Made by a program: the position numbers and the translations under genes | Assembly: GCF_900105185.1 (NCBI RefSeq) | Contig: NZ_FNTJ01000001.1 | Span: forward strand, 2,128,501-2,192,500 | From: Pseudomonas saponiphila | GTDB taxonomy: Bacteria > Pseudomonadota > Gammaproteobacteria > Pseudomonadales > Pseudomonadaceae | DNA length: 64,000 bases | Reading direction: 5' to 3' | Shown: positions 25,815-36,726 of the stretch, in pieces | Layout of the letters: every line of letters starts with the position of its first letter | How positions within the stretch are numbered: position 1 is the stretch's first letter | Notes under the pieces: model-generated | The model's database searches: none | What the model was told of the DNA's origin: nothing | What the model saw: the letters and a program-made list of their open reading frames with translations, nothing else

Positions 25815-28211
25815 ATGAAGACAACCATCGAATTGCCTCTCCTGCCATTGCGTGATGTCGTGGTTTATCCGCACATGGTTATCCCGCTGTTCGTGGGGCG
25901 CGAGAAGTCGATCGAAGCCCTTGAGGCAGCGATGACGGGCGACAAGCAGATTCTTCTGCTGGCACAGAGAAACCCTGCTGATGATGATCCCGGTGAAGAT
26001 GCACTCTATCGCGTAGGTACCATTGCGACTGTCTTGCAGTTGCTCAAATTGCCTGATGGCACCGTCAAGGTGCTGGTCGAAGGCGAACAGCGCGGCGCTG
26101 TGGAGCGCTTCAGTGAAGTTGATGGTCACTGCCGTGCTGAAGTCTCTCTGATTGAAGAGGTCGACGCTCCTGATCGTGAGTCAGAAGTGTTCGTCCGCAG
26201 TTTGCTGTCCCAGTTCGAGCAGTATGTGCAACTGGGCAAGAAAGTCCCGGCCGAGGTGTTGTCTTCTCTCAACAGCATCGACGAGCCAAGTCGCCTGGTA
26301 GATACCATGGCGGCGCACATGGCTTTGAAGATCGAGCAGAAGCAGGAAATCCTCGAGATCATTGATCTGTCAGCCCGAGTCGAGCATGTCCTGGCATTGC
26401 TGGACGCCGAGATTGATCTGCTGCAAGTGGAAAAGCGCATTCGTGGCCGCGTCAAGAAGCAAATGGAGCGCAGCCAGCGTGAGTACTACCTGAACGAGCA
26501 GATGAAGGCCATTCAGAAAGAGTTGGGTGATGGTGACGAAGGCCACAATGAAATCGAAGAGCTGAAGAAGCGCATCGATGCCGCCGGCCTACCCAAAGAT
26601 GCCATGACCAAGGCTCAGGCCGAGCTGAACAAGCTCAAGCAGATGTCACCGATGTCTGCCGAAGCCACTGTGGTTCGCTCCTACATCGACTGGTTGGTGC
26701 AGGTGCCGTGGAAGGCTCAGAGCAAGGTGCGTCTGGACCTGGCTCGTGCCGAAGATATCCTCGATGCCGACCACTATGGTCTGGAAGAAGTCAAAGAGCG
26801 GATTCTCGAATACCTCGCCGTACAAAAGCGGGTTAAGAAGATCCGTGGTCCGGTGTTGTGCCTTGTCGGGCCTCCAGGGGTGGGCAAAACCTCCCTGGCC
26901 GAATCGATCGCCAACGCAACCAATCGCAAGTTTGTGCGCATGGCCCTGGGTGGTGTTCGGGATGAAGCGGAAATCCGTGGACACCGTCGGACTTACATCG
27001 GTTCGATGCCGGGAAGATTGATTCAAAAAATGACAAAGGTGGGTGTACGCAACCCACTGTTCCTGCTTGATGAAATCGACAAGATGGGCAGTGATATGCG
27101 CGGTGATCCAGCCTCTGCCTTGCTTGAGGTTCTGGATCCCGAGCAGAACCATAATTTCAACGACCACTATCTGGAAGTCGATTACGACCTTTCCGATGTG
27201 ATGTTCCTGTGCACCTCCAACTCGATGAATATCCCTCCGGCGTTGCTGGACCGGATGGAGGTGATTCGTCTGCCGGGCTATACCGAGGACGAGAAGATCA
27301 ACATTGCGATCAAGTACCTGTCGCCCAAGCAAATCCAGGCCAACGGTCTGAAGAAGGGCGAGCTGGAATTCGATCCGGATGCGATCCGCGACATCATTCG
27401 TTACTACACCCGCGAAGCCGGTGTGCGTGGGCTGGAGCGCCAGATTGCCAAGGTCTGCCGCAAGGCGGTGAAAGAGCATGCAATGGAAAAACGCTTCTCG
27501 GTGAAAGTGACTTCCGAGTTGCTGGAACACTTCCTTGGTGTGCGTAAATTCCGCTACGGCTTGGCAGAGCAGCAAGATCAGATCGGCCAGGTAACGGGGC
27601 TGGCCTGGACTCAGGTCGGCGGCGAACTGCTGACCATCGAAGCTGCTGTGGTGCCGGGCAAGGGCCAGTTGATCAAGACTGGTTCCCTGGGCGATGTCAT
27701 GGTCGAGTCGATCACCGCAGCATTGACCGTGGTACGCAGCCGGGCGAAGAGTTTGGGCATTCCCCTGGACTTCCACGAGAAGCGCGATACCCATATCCAT
27801 ATGCCTGAAGGGGCAACCCCCAAAGACGGCCCTAGCGCAGGCATAGGCATGTGCACGGCGCTGGTTTCCGCATTGACCGGGATCCCGGTACGGGCTGATG
27901 TGGCGATGACTGGTGAAATCACTCTGCGTGGTCAGGTGTTGGCCATCGGTGGTCTGAAAGAGAAACTACTCGCAGCTCATCGGGGTGGAATCAAGACAGT
28001 GATCATTCCTGAAGAGAATGTTCGCGATTTGAAAGAAATTCCTGACAATATCAAGCAGGATCTGCAGATTAAACCGGTTAAATGGATTGACGAAGTCCTG
28101 CAAATTGCGCTGCAATACGCGCCGGAGCCCTTGCCGGATGTGGCTCCCGAGATAGTTGCAAAGGACGAAAAACGCGAGTCTGACTCTAAGGAAAGAATTA
28201 GCACGCATTAG
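25815..28211 (+). CDS. lon: ATP-dependent protease La
   Basis: 798 aa, one chain with the N-terminal substrate domain ([23 protein letters not shown]), AAA+ module with Walker A GPPGVGKT (352-359), and C-terminal protease with Ser674 in [11 protein letters not shown] and Lys717 in [14 protein letters not shown], the 43-residue spacing of the Ser-Lys dyad. It degrades misfolded and regulatory proteins in the cytoplasm. Pseudomonads often carry a second lon; this is the copy in the clpPX-hupB context. Confidence 0.98.
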   Translation: MKTTIELPLLPLRDVVVYPHMVIPLFVGREKSIEALEAAMTGDKQILLLAQRNPADDDPGEDALYRVGTIATVLQLLKLPDGTVKVLVEGEQRGAVERFSEVDGHCRAEVSLIEEVDAPDRESEVFVRSLLSQFEQYVQLGKKVPAEVLSSLNSIDEPSRLVDTMAAHMALKIEQKQEILEIIDLSARVEHVLALLDAEIDLLQVEKRIRGRVKKQMERSQREYYLNEQMKAIQKELGDGDEGHNEIEELKKRIDAAGLPKDAMTKAQAELNKLKQMSPMSAEATVVRSYIDWLVQVPWKAQSKVRLDLARAEDILDADHYGLEEVKERILEYLAVQKRVKKIRGPVLCLVGPPGVGKTSLAESIANATNRKFVRMALGGVRDEAEIRGHRRTYIGSMPGRLIQKMTKVGVRNPLFLLDEIDKMGSDMRGDPASALLEVLDPEQNHNFNDHYLEVDYDLSDVMFLCTSNSMNIPPALLDRMEVIRLPGYTEDEKINIAIKYLSPKQIQANGLKKGELEFDPDAIRDIIRYYTREAGVRGLERQIAKVCRKAVKEHAMEKRFSVKVTSELLEHFLGVRKFRYGLAEQQDQIGQVTGLAWTQVGGELLTIEAAVVPGKGQLIKTGSLGDVMVESITAALTVVRSRAKSLGIPLDFHEKRDTHIHMPEGATPKDGPSAGIGMCTALVSALTGIPVRADVAMTGEITLRGQVLAIGGLKEKLLAAHRGGIKTVIIPEENVRDLKEIPDNIKQDLQIKPVKWIDEVLQIALQYAPEPLPDVAPEIVAKDEKRESDSKERISTH

Positions 28212-28359
28212 TACGCATTAGCCTGGGGGGCTTCCTTGACAGCTTTTTAGAGCCCTTGTTATAAAGCGGCTCTTAAGTGTCTGTAGGCCATTCAGCACTC
28301 GTTTTTGCTTTCACCAAAAAACTTAGAATCATACTCATAGATATATAAGGGGACTTAGA

Positions 28360-28632
28360 GTGAACAAGTCGGAACTGATTGATGCTATCGCTGCATCTGC
28401 TGATCTCCCGAAAGCTGCTGCTGGCCGTGCGCTGGACGCAGTAATCGAATCCGTTACCGGCGCTCTGAAGGCCGGTGACTCTGTTGTTCTGGTTGGTTTC
28501 GGTACCTTCTCCGTAACTGATCGTCCAGCTCGTATCGGCCGTAACCCACAGACCGGTAAGACTCTGGAAATCGCCGCTGCTAAAAAGCCAGGTTTCAAAG
28601 CCGGTAAAGCACTGAAAGAAGCCGTTAACTAA
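28360..28632 (+). CDS. hupB: DNA-binding protein HU-beta
   Basis: 90 aa, with the HU fold: N-terminal [20 protein letters not shown] and the DNA-binding arm segment [26 protein letters not shown]. Dimeric nucleoid protein. It starts with GTG after GGGGACTTAGA. The codons are highly biased, in keeping with high expression. Confidence 0.97.
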   Translation: MNKSELIDAIAASADLPKAAAGRALDAVIESVTGALKAGDSVVLVGFGTFSVTDRPARIGRNPQTGKTLEIAAAKKPGFKAGKALKEAVN

Positions 28633-28680
28633 GTTTCTTCAGGGTCTTTGCCCATCCGGGTCGGGGTCATGCCTGATCTG

Positions 28681-28757
28681 GCAGCGGGGCGCCAGTTGAC
28701 CGATGCACCATCGGTTTACGCAGAGGGTTGCAGATTCGACTCTCGTCCGCTCCGCCA
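28681..28757 (+). pseudogene. Decayed tRNA-Asp-like sequence
   Basis: 77 bases that align without a gap to a Pseudomonas tRNA-Asp (remembered sequence). The acceptor stem keeps 6 of 7 pairs (GCAGCGG with CCGCTCC), then GCCA. The T loop TTCGA survives, but the T stem, D arm and anticodon stem no longer pair and the anticodon position no longer reads GUC. In other pseudomonads I recall tRNA genes in this hupB-ppiD interval. An old att remnant is the alternative. Not functional as seen. Confidence 0.55.
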
Positions 28758-28858
28758 GTTACGAGAAGGCGCATCCTCGGATGCGCCTTTCTTCTATCCG
28801 GATTCTACCCACGCTCCACGGCTGCTCAAATTGAATTACGGCCGTTTTTGGGGGACGT

Positions 28859-30730
28859 ATGCTGCAGAATATCAGGGACAATTCACAAGGCTGGATTGCC
28901 AAAACCATCATCGGGGTCATCGTCGCGCTTCTGGCGTTGACCGGTTTCGATGCCATTTTCAAGGCCACTACCCATAACCAGGACGCGGCCAAGGTCAACG
29001 GCGAGGAAATCACTCAGAACGAGTTGAGCCAAGCCGTCGACATGCAACGCCGTCAGTTGATGCAACAGTTGGGCAAAGACTTCGATGCCTCCCTGCTGGA
29101 TGAGAAGATGCTGCGTGAAGCCGCTCTGAAAGGGCTGATCGATCGCAAGCTGTTGCTGCAAGGGGCGAAGGATTCCAAGTTCGCATTTTCCGAAGGCGCA
29201 CTGGATCAAGTGATCCTGCAGACACCTGAGTTCCAGGTGGACGGCAAATTCAGCCCCGAGCGTTTCGACCAGGTCATCCGTCAACTGGGTTACACCCGTC
29301 TGCAATTCCGCCAGATGCTGGCTCAGGAAATGCTGATCGGCCAGGTACGTGCCGGTCTTGCCGGCAGCGGTTTTGTGACCGACGCCCAGGTGCTGGCCTT
29401 CGCACGTCTGGAAAAGCAGACCCGTGATTTCGCCTCCCTGACCATCAAGGCCGATCCGGCGGCAGTCAAGCTGACCGACGAAGAGGTCAAGGCCTACTAC
29501 GATCAGCACGCCAAGGAGTTCATGACTCCTGACCAGGTGGTCATCGATTACATCGAGTTGAAGAAGGCCGCATTCTTCGACCAGGTCAGCGTCAAGGACG
29601 AAGACCTGCAAGCGCTGTATCAGAAAGAAGTCGCCAACCTGTCCGAGCAACGTCGTGCCGCGCACATCCTGATCGAAGTCAACGACAAGGTGAACGAGGC
29701 TCAGGCCAAGGCCAAGATCGAAGAAATCCAGGCTCGTCTGGCCAAGGGTGAAAGCTTCGAGGCACTGGCCAAGGAGTTCTCCCAGGATCCAGGTTCGGCC
29801 AATAACGGCGGTGACCTGGGCTACGCCGGCCCAGGTGTTTATGACCCGATCTTCGAAAAAGCGCTGTATGCGCTGAACAAGGATCAGGTTTCGGCGCCGG
29901 TACGTACCGACTTTGGTTTCCACCTGATCAAGCTGCTGGGCATCGAGGCACCGCAAGTGCCGAGCTTCGCCAGCCTCAAGGACAAGCTGACCCGCGATCT
30001 GAAAACTCAGCAGGTCGAGCAGCGTTTTGTCGAGGCCACCAAGCAGCTTGAGGATTCGTCGTTCGAGGCATCCGATCTGGCTCAGCCGGCTCAGGATTTG
30101 AAACTGACTGTTCACACCTCCGCGCCGTTCGGCCGCGAGGGCGGTGATGGCATCGCCGCCAACCGTAACGTGGTGCAGGCTGCTTTCAGTACCGAGGTTC
30201 TCGATGAGGGTGCCAACAGCACCGCTATCGAACTGGATCCAGAAACCGTCGTGGTGCTGCGTGTCAAAGAGCACCACAAGCCCGAGCAACTGCCGCTGGA
30301 AGGTGTTGCCACTGCCATTCGCGCGCAATTGGCCAAGGAGCACGCCAGTGCTGCGGCCAAGACCAAGGCCGAAGAACTGATCGCCAGCTTGCGTGATGGC
30401 AAGACCGCGCTGAACAAGCCGGTGGACGGTCAGAGCTGGAAAGTCATGCAAGCCGTGACTCGTGGCCAGGACGGTGTCGATCCGACCGTACTGCAGGCGC
30501 TGTTCCGCATGAGCAAGCCCGAGTCCAAAGACAAGCCGACCTTCACCAGCGTGACTCTGCCCAACGGCAACTTGCTGGTGCTGCAACTCAACAGCGTCAA
30601 CGAAGCTGCCGCGCCGACCGAGGAAGAGAAGGTTCAATACCGTCGCTTCCTGGCCTCGCGTATCGGCCAGCAGGACTTCTCTGCTTATCGCAAGCAGTTG
30701 GAAAACCAGGCGGACATCAAGCGTTACTGA
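28859..30730 (+). CDS. ppiD: PpiD, periplasmic folding chaperone
   Basis: 623 aa. An N-terminal inner-membrane anchor lies at residues about 13-34 (IAKTIIGVIVALLALTGFDAIF). The periplasmic part has a SurA-like region and one parvulin domain (about 264-362: AAHILIEVND, FSQDPGSANNGGDLGYAGPG, FGFHLIKLLG). It helps newly exported proteins fold near the Sec translocon. Same order after hupB as in other pseudomonads. Confidence 0.96.
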   Translation: MLQNIRDNSQGWIAKTIIGVIVALLALTGFDAIFKATTHNQDAAKVNGEEITQNELSQAVDMQRRQLMQQLGKDFDASLLDEKMLREAALKGLIDRKLLLQGAKDSKFAFSEGALDQVILQTPEFQVDGKFSPERFDQVIRQLGYTRLQFRQMLAQEMLIGQVRAGLAGSGFVTDAQVLAFARLEKQTRDFASLTIKADPAAVKLTDEEVKAYYDQHAKEFMTPDQVVIDYIELKKAAFFDQVSVKDEDLQALYQKEVANLSEQRRAAHILIEVNDKVNEAQAKAKIEEIQARLAKGESFEALAKEFSQDPGSANNGGDLGYAGPGVYDPIFEKALYALNKDQVSAPVRTDFGFHLIKLLGIEAPQVPSFASLKDKLTRDLKTQQVEQRFVEATKQLEDSSFEASDLAQPAQDLKLTVHTSAPFGREGGDGIAANRNVVQAAFSTEVLDEGANSTAIELDPETVVVLRVKEHHKPEQLPLEGVATAIRAQLAKEHASAAAKTKAEELIASLRDGKTALNKPVDGQSWKVMQAVTRGQDGVDPTVLQALFRMSKPESKDKPTFTSVTLPNGNLLVLQLNSVNEAAAPTEEEKVQYRRFLASRIGQQDFSAYRKQLENQADIKRY

Positions 30731-30751
30731 TGCCTGATCTGCTGTGTTGAA

Positions 30752-30786
30752 AAAGACCCCGTCCGCAAGGCCGGGGTCTTTTTTTT
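30752..30786 (+). terminator. Intrinsic terminator after ppiD
   Basis: AAAGACCCCG, 10-base loop, CGGGGTCTTT and a run of T. It closes the proteostasis block. Confidence 0.9.
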
Positions 30787-30896
30787 GGGGCGGATCAATC
30801 TTGGGTGACGACGGTTTTCCAGCAGTTGCGCGTATGCCGGTTACCACCAGCGGCCACTCCTAGTGAGCCGGCGGTCGTGAGCGCGATGAACCCCTT

Positions 30897-32102
30897 TCAA
30901 GAGCTGGCTGGAAATCCGTGGCGCCGGGCGTTCACCACCACCCACAGGGTCAGCAGCAACAGGGTGGCGATCACCCAGGGGAACGTCGCCACCCCCGGTC
31001 CCTGCAGCAGCAAGGCGCCACCCACGCCGCCGCCGGCCATCGCCAGGTTCCACAGGGTGACCAGCATCGACTGCGCGGTGTCGGCGTGCTCGCCTGCTGT
31101 CTTGGCCAGTGCGGTTTGCAGCAGGGTGGCCATGCCACCAAAGGACAACCCCCAAGTTGCGGTGGCCCCATAGATCGCCAGCGGTTGATCGCCGAGCAGC
31201 CCCAATACCAGGGTGGCGCCGATAAACAGCAGGCAACCAAGGAGCACCAGCTTACGCAACCAGCGGTCAATCAAAAGACCTACCAGCCAGATGCTCAGCA
31301 AGGCTGCCAGGCCGAACACCAGCAGCACCCGCTCAATCTGCTTGCCAAGACCGGCCGACTCAAGAAAGGGCGCGATGTAGGTGTAGAGAATGTTGTGTCC
31401 CAGCACATAGGCGAAAGTCACGAACAGCACCGAGCGGACTCCTGGCAAGGTCAGGACCCGAGTCAGCGACAGGCGCTTGTGCATCCGAACTCCAGGGAAG
31501 TCCGGTACCTGAACCAGCACCCAGCCGATCAGTCCCAGGGTCAGCAGCGTCATGCAGGCGAAGCTCATGCGCCAGCCCAGCAAGCCGCCCAGCCAGGTTC
31601 CGGCGGGCATCCCCACGGACAACGCCAGCGGCGCGCCGAGCATGGCCAGGGTTATCGCCCGTCCCTGCTGGTGCGGCGCCGCCATTCGGCTGGCGTACCC
31701 GGCCAGCAGGGCCCAGAGCAGGCCGGCGAAGACCCCGGCACACCAGCGCGCCACAAGAATCAGGCTGTAGTTGGTGGAAAGGGCGGTAACGCTGTTAACC
31801 AGGGCGAAGCCGCCGATGGCGATCAACAACAGCGGTCGCCGCCGCCAGCCTTGGGTCAGGAGGATCAGGGGGATGGCGGCCAGCAGCGATCCCAGGGCGT
31901 AGAAGGTCACCAGCTGGCCGATCAGGGCGGGTGAAACGCCCAGGTCGACGCTCATCAGTGGCAGCAGGCCGGCGGGTAGCGTCTCGGTCATCAAGGTGAT
32001 GAACCCGGCAGTCGCCAGGGCCAATAGGCCGCCGACAGGCAGTCGCTCGCGGGTTTCGCCAGGCGCTTGCAACAGCTCGCAGGCATTGACGGAATTGTTC
32101 AT
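30897..32102 (-). CDS. MFS efflux transporter, 401 aa
   Basis: Twelve hydrophobic segments of a drug or sugar efflux-type MFS protein (AraJ/SotB-like). The first includes LLALATAGFITLMTETLPAGLLP, and the loop 2-3 motif region reads LTQGWRRRPLLL. Inner membrane, proton-driven; substrate unknown. The ATG at 32102 begins MNNSVNACELLQ. It is transcribed away from a LysR regulator 123 bases off, which probably controls it. Confidence 0.85.
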   Translation of the reverse strand: MNNSVNACELLQAPGETRERLPVGGLLALATAGFITLMTETLPAGLLPLMSVDLGVSPALIGQLVTFYALGSLLAAIPLILLTQGWRRRPLLLIAIGGFALVNSVTALSTNYSLILVARWCAGVFAGLLWALLAGYASRMAAPHQQGRAITLAMLGAPLALSVGMPAGTWLGGLLGWRMSFACMTLLTLGLIGWVLVQVPDFPGVRMHKRLSLTRVLTLPGVRSVLFVTFAYVLGHNILYTYIAPFLESAGLGKQIERVLLVFGLAALLSIWLVGLLIDRWLRKLVLLGCLLFIGATLVLGLLGDQPLAIYGATATWGLSFGGMATLLQTALAKTAGEHADTAQSMLVTLWNLAMAGGGVGGALLLQGPGVATFPWVIATLLLLTLWVVVNARRHGFPASS

Positions 32103-32225
32103 GGGCAGGTCCCGTTGGGTTGGCTCAAAGGTGAGGGGCCTAGGGTAGGGCGCTGTGCATGGCGGAAAAATGGGCTAAGGTTCCGAACTTATCGGACGCA
32201 GATGTCCTTAATTCGGGAGTGCAGA

Positions 32226-33125
32226 ATGGACTGGCTGGGCAGTATCCCGGTGTTTGTGCAGGTGGCGGAAACCCGCAGCTTCACCGAGGCAGGGCGGCTA
32301 TTGGGGGTGTCGTCCTCGGCGGTGGGCAAAAGCATCGCCCGCCTGGAGGAGCGCCTGAAGACTCGGCTGTTCCATCGAACGACCCGCAGTATCAGCCTCA
32401 CCGCCGAAGGCGCGGGCTTGCTTGAGCGTTGCCGGCGGATTGCTGCCGAGGTCGAGGCCGCCGAGTTCCAGCTGTGCGATTCCTCCAGTGCACCGGTGGG
32501 CAAATTGCGCATCAGTGCGCCGCAGGTCCATGGCCTGCTGATGCCCGTGCTGGCCGAGTTCATGCAGCGCTATCCGCAGATCGAACTGGATGTGGACCTT
32601 TCCGATCGCATGGTGGATGTGGTGGAGGAAGGCTTCGATCTGGTGGTGCGTACCGGTCAACCCAAGGATTCCCGGCTCCTGGCCCGGCAACTGGGGCGCT
32701 TTCGCATGCAGTTGGTGGGCAGCCCCGGGTATTTCGAGCGGCGCGGCTTGCCCCGCAGCCCCCAGGACCTGCGGGAGCACGCCTGCCTGCGACACACCTT
32801 TCACCACACCGGCAAACTCGAGCCTTGGCCTTTCAAGCCCCAGGTCCAGCAGCCGGAGCCGTTGTTGCCTACGCGCTTTACCAGCAGTTCCATCGAAGCT
32901 GTGGAGCATGCAGCCCGCAGTGGGCTGGGTATCGCCTGCCTGCCGGACTTCATGGTTCAGGCCGCGGTAGGCCGGGGAGAGTTGCAGGTCGTGCTCGACG
33001 ATTTTCTGCTGCACAACGGGACATTCTGGGTGCTGTGGCCATCAAGCCGGCACACGGCGGCCAAGCTGCGGGTGCTGATCGAGCATTTGAGTGAGCGACT
33101 TTTTCCGGCAAACAGCGGTCATTAG
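32226..33125 (+). CDS. LysR-family regulator, 299 aa
   Basis: An N-terminal winged HTH (FVQVAETRSFTEAGRLLGVSSSAVGKSIARLEERL, residues about 8-42) and a LysR substrate domain with the CrgA/DmlR-like features FDLVVRTG and RKARQLG-type loop. The ATG at 32226 gives the standard length. Divergent to the MFS gene, so it is a likely regulator of that pump; the effector is unknown. Confidence 0.88.
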   Translation: MDWLGSIPVFVQVAETRSFTEAGRLLGVSSSAVGKSIARLEERLKTRLFHRTTRSISLTAEGAGLLERCRRIAAEVEAAEFQLCDSSSAPVGKLRISAPQVHGLLMPVLAEFMQRYPQIELDVDLSDRMVDVVEEGFDLVVRTGQPKDSRLLARQLGRFRMQLVGSPGYFERRGLPRSPQDLREHACLRHTFHHTGKLEPWPFKPQVQQPEPLLPTRFTSSSIEAVEHAARSGLGIACLPDFMVQAAVGRGELQVVLDDFLLHNGTFWVLWPSSRHTAAKLRVLIEHLSERLFPANSGH

Positions 33126-33479
33126 ACTTATGTGAAATTTAAGACACCAATTACCTGCGCTGCGGGGCATTGATCTGTTGCACAATACGCGCCGGAGCGT
33201 TTTCCTCAGGATTCTCGATGTATAAATCATTTCATCTGCGCACCATGGCCGGGGTGCGGATTTCGGAGCACCGTGACCGGCCGTTTCGGTTGATCGTGAC
33301 CGGTCATTTCGCTAACGCGTGACCGCTCATTTCGGTAGCAACGTGACCGATTTTCCGCCTGTTCCGAAACAGGTGGTCACGGCTTACCGAAATCGCCGGT
33401 CACGACTTAGCGAAAGCCTTCCCCTTCGTTGCGCATGACCTGATGCGCCGCCATCCTCGACCGATTTCGGGAGAGGAAG

Positions 33480-35165
33480 ATGGCGGCGCCGCGAGTAGCC
33501 ATGCGAAACATCAAAGAATGTCTGCGCCTCAAGTTTGAGGCCGGCTTGTCCCACGAGAAGATTGCCCGTGCCTTGCAGCTGTCCAAGGGCGTGGTTAGCA
33601 AGTACATCGCGGCGGCGCGGGTGGCCGGGCTGGACTGGCCGGCGCTGGTGGCCATGGACGAGGCCGCGCTGGCGGCCGCCTTGTTTGCACCGACGTCGAC
33701 GAACAAGCCGCGCGGTGAGCGAGTGCTGCCCGATGTGCTGAGCATCCACCGCGAGTTGCGACGCAAGGGCGTGACCTTGCAGCTGCTGTGGGAGGAATAT
33801 CTCGCCGCGCATGCGGGCCAGCCGACCTACCGCTACACCCAGTTCGTCGAGCACTACCGGCGCTACGCCCAGACGCTCAAACGTTCGATGCGTCAGCTGC
33901 ACCGTGCGGGCGAGAAGCTATTCATCGACTATGCCGGGCCGACGCTGCCGGTGGTCGACCCGGCCACCGGCGAAGTGCGCCGGGCGCACATCTTCGTCGC
34001 CGCCCTGGGCGCCTCGAATTACACCTATGCCTGCGCGACGCCAGGCGAAACCCAGGTGGACTGGCTGACCTCGCTGGGCCAGGCTCTGACCTACTTTGGC
34101 GGCGTGCCGGAAATGGTTGTGCCGGACAATCCGCGCGCCCTGGTCGCCCAGCCGGATCGCTACGAGCCGGGCCTGAACCGGGCCACGCTGGAGTGCGCGC
34201 GTCATTACCAGACGGTGATCCTGCCGGCACGGCCACGCAAGCCTCAGGACAAGGCCAAGGCCGAGGTGGCGGTGCAGGTGGTCGAGCGCTGGATCATGGC
34301 GCGGCTGCGCCATCGGCAGTTCTTCAGCCTGCATGCGCTTAACCAGGCCATCGCCGAGCTGCTGGAGGATCTGAATCGGCGCCCGTTCAAGCGGCTCGAT
34401 GGCTGCCGGCGCGACTGGTTCGAGCGCCTGGATCGCCCGGCCTTGCGAGCGCTGCCGGTGCATCCCTACGAGGTCGCCACCTTCAAGCGCTGCAAGGTCA
34501 GCATCGACTACCACATCGAGGTCAATGGCAGCTTCTACAGCGTGCCCTCCGCCCTGGCCCGGCAGAACGTGGACGTGCGACTGACGGCACACACCCTGGA
34601 AGTGCTGCATGGCAACCGGCGGGTGGCCAGCCACCTGCTGCTGGGGCGACGCGGCGCTTACAGTACCCAGCGCGAGCACATGCCCGCGGCGCACCAGGCG
34701 CATCGCGAATGGACGCCACAACGCCTGCTCGACTGGGGCGCGCGGATCGGCCCCTACACGCGCCAACTGATCGATCACCAACTGACCCACAAGCCGCACC
34801 CGGAGATGGGCTACCGCGCCTGCCTCGGCCTGCTCTCGCTGGCCCGGCGCTATGGCAATGCACGCCTGGAAGCCGCTGCCGAACGTGCCGTACACCTGCG
34901 CGCCTTCACCGGGCGCAGCGTGCGCAACCTGCTCCAGCAAGGCCTGGATCAACAGCCGCTGCCCCAGCGTGCCGCCGAAACGACCTTACCCGGCGACCAC
35001 GAGAACGTCCGTGGCGCCGACTACTACCAACCCCCGCAACAGGAGCTGTTCGATGATGCCGCAACACACCCTGAATCAACTGCACCAGCTACGCCTGGAC
35101 GGCATGGCCCGCGCCCTGGAAGAGCAATGGACGCTGCCGGCCAGCCACAGCCTGAGCTTCGATGA
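33480..35165 (+). CDS. istA: IS21 transposase IstA, 561 aa
   Basis: An N-terminal HTH ([29 protein letters not shown]) and a DDE integrase core: Asp in [14 protein letters not shown], Asp in [11 protein letters not shown], and Glu in the [15 protein letters not shown] segment. The C-terminus is a beta-rich DNA-binding part. It catalyses element joining and strand transfer. It overlaps istB by 113 bases. Confidence 0.95.
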   Translation: MAAPRVAMRNIKECLRLKFEAGLSHEKIARALQLSKGVVSKYIAAARVAGLDWPALVAMDEAALAAALFAPTSTNKPRGERVLPDVLSIHRELRRKGVTLQLLWEEYLAAHAGQPTYRYTQFVEHYRRYAQTLKRSMRQLHRAGEKLFIDYAGPTLPVVDPATGEVRRAHIFVAALGASNYTYACATPGETQVDWLTSLGQALTYFGGVPEMVVPDNPRALVAQPDRYEPGLNRATLECARHYQTVILPARPRKPQDKAKAEVAVQVVERWIMARLRHRQFFSLHALNQAIAELLEDLNRRPFKRLDGCRRDWFERLDRPALRALPVHPYEVATFKRCKVSIDYHIEVNGSFYSVPSALARQNVDVRLTAHTLEVLHGNRRVASHLLLGRRGAYSTQREHMPAAHQAHREWTPQRLLDWGARIGPYTRQLIDHQLTHKPHPEMGYRACLGLLSLARRYGNARLEAAAERAVHLRAFTGRSVRNLLQQGLDQQPLPQRAAETTLPGDHENVRGADYYQPPQQELFDDAATHPESTAPATPGRHGPRPGRAMDAAGQPQPELR

Positions 35166-35802
35166 ACGCCTCGGCCTACTGCTCGACCGCGAACTGGCCT
35201 GGCGTGACAACCAGCGCCTGGTACGGCTGCGCAAGAAGGCCAAGCTCAAGTACGCCAACGCCTGCCTGGAAGATCTCGACCGCCGCACCGGACGCGCCCT
35301 GGACGAGCGTCTGATCGCCACCCTGGCCAGTGGCGACTGGATCCGCCAGCAGCACAACCTGCTGCTGACCGGCCCGACCGGTGCCGGCAAAACCTGGCTG
35401 GCCTGCGCCCTGGGCAACCAGGCCTGCCGCCAGGGCTATAGCACCCTGTACCTGCGCACCCCGCGCCTGCTGGAACAACTGCGCATCGCTCATGGCGACG
35501 GCAGCTTCGGCCGTACCCTGCAACAGCTGGCAAAGGTCGACGTCCTGGTGCTGGACGACTGGGCGCTAGCCCCGCTGGAGGAAGGAGCCCGGCATGACCT
35601 GCTGGAGGTGATCGACGACCGCGCTGGCAGCCGCTCCACCATCCTGACGAGCCAACTGCCCATCGAGCACTGGCACGGCTGGATCAACGACCCGACCCTG
35701 GCCGATGCCATCCTCGACCGCCTGGTGCACAACGCCTACCGACTGACGATGAAAGGCGAGTCGCTGCGCCGAAAAAAAGCCGAGGAACAAGCCGCATCGT
35801 GA
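35053..35802 (+). CDS. istB: IS21 helper ATPase IstB, 249 aa
   Basis: DnaA/DnaC-like AAA+ ATPase: Walker [10 protein letters not shown] near residue 106, Walker [12 protein letters not shown], and the family N-terminus MARALEEQ with [18 protein letters not shown]. It assembles on target DNA and activates IstA. The ATG at 35053 has AGGAG upstream; the frame is open further left inside istA. Confidence 0.95.
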   Translation: MMPQHTLNQLHQLRLDGMARALEEQWTLPASHSLSFDERLGLLLDRELAWRDNQRLVRLRKKAKLKYANACLEDLDRRTGRALDERLIATLASGDWIRQQHNLLLTGPTGAGKTWLACALGNQACRQGYSTLYLRTPRLLEQLRIAHGDGSFGRTLQQLAKVDVLVLDDWALAPLEEGARHDLLEVIDDRAGSRSTILTSQLPIEHWHGWINDPTLADAILDRLVHNAYRLTMKGESLRRKKAEEQAAS

Positions 35803-36726
35803 CCGATGCGATTACAATCCAGAACCCGCGCAACCGGGGTGGAAGCACCGGTCACGTATTAGCGAAACGCTCGGTCACGTTCACCGAAATCCGCAGCCGG
35901 GGTGTTGCTGCTGACTGCGGTGGCCGGCTGTTCGTCGCACAAGACCGCCATCTACGAGCATGAAAGCTTCGATGATTCCGGCACTTTTTCGCGCAATTAT
36001 CCGGTCAGCGATGCGGCCTCCTGTGAAGCCGCGCGCCGCGCGCTGCTGAGCCAGGGTTACATCATCACCAGCAACGATCCGAAACTGGTCAGCGGGCACA
36101 AGAGCTTCCAGCAGACTGGCGAGACCCACATGGAAATCAGCTTCAACGTGGTCTGCGCCCGTGACGGCAGCGGCGACCAGCGCTCGACGGTATTCGCCAA
36201 TGCCCTGCAGGACCGCTATGCATTGAAGAAGGTCAACAACTCGGCCAGCCTCGGCGTTGGCGTGTTGGGCTCGGTATCGATGCCGATCGGTTCCACCGAT
36301 GACTCCATGGTCAAGGTGGCCAGCGAGACGGTGTCTTCGGCCAAGTTCTATGAGCGCTACTTCGCGCTGGTCGAGCTGTTCCTGCCGCCTGAGGCCAAGA
36401 AGGCCGCGCATATCGAAGAGAAACCCAAGGCCGACCTCGGAGTTCCCGAGAGCAAGTCCGAGCCGCAAGCCAAGCCGGAAACCAAGCCCGAGCCCAAGAC
36501 TTCGCAGCCAGTGGTCGAGCCTGCCGCGCTGGCCGCGCCGGCTGCCGTCGCTGAACCGGAGCCTGCTGTTTCGCAACCGCTGGCGCCGCCAGCCGAGGCC
36601 GCGCCGATCGTGCCGGCCGCCAGCAGTGAACCAGCGCCCGTCAGTGAAACCATCACGCCGCCGCCGGCCAGCCACTTGCCACCGCCGAGCGAGCCGATTC
36701 CGGCCTTGCCGGGCAGCGGTTACTAA

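Larger units (their letters stand above)
33255..35895 (+). mobile_element. IS21-family insertion sequence, 2,641 bp
   Basis: Outer ends are the perfect inverted repeats TGCGGATTTCGG and CCGAAATCCGCA, with the TG...CA termini of the IS21 family. GCCGGGG is duplicated on both sides (33248-33254 and 35896-35902). Several subterminal copies of a GTGACCG-(N)-ATTTCGGTA-like unit lie inside both ends (33272-33418 and 35850-35890), the multiple transposase-binding sites of the family. Contains istA and istB. Both genes are intact, so it may be active and was recently inserted. Confidence 0.95.
33218..36726 (+). pseudogene. DUF2242-type lipoprotein gene split by an IS21 element
   Basis: The first 12 codons (33218-33253) encode a basic start and the beginning of a lipoprotein signal; the rest resumes at 35903. 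Removing the element and one copy of the 7-bp duplication joins positions 33254 and 35903 in frame and gives a 286-aa protein with the signal GVLLLTAVAGC-SSHK and a long Pro/Ala/Glu-rich C-terminus. The downstream part has a GTG at 35902 but has lost the positively charged signal start, so a working lipoprotein is unlikely. Confidence 0.9.

Noticed and set aside
28883..30847. 654-codon reverse frame opposite ppiD
   Set aside because: Fully antisense to a clear ppiD gene; Leu/Gln/His-rich shadow composition.
33272..33418. CRISPR-like repeats near 33,300
   Set aside because: Repeats are short, irregular and in both directions inside IS ends; they are IS21 transposase-binding sites. No CRISPR array was found in the window.
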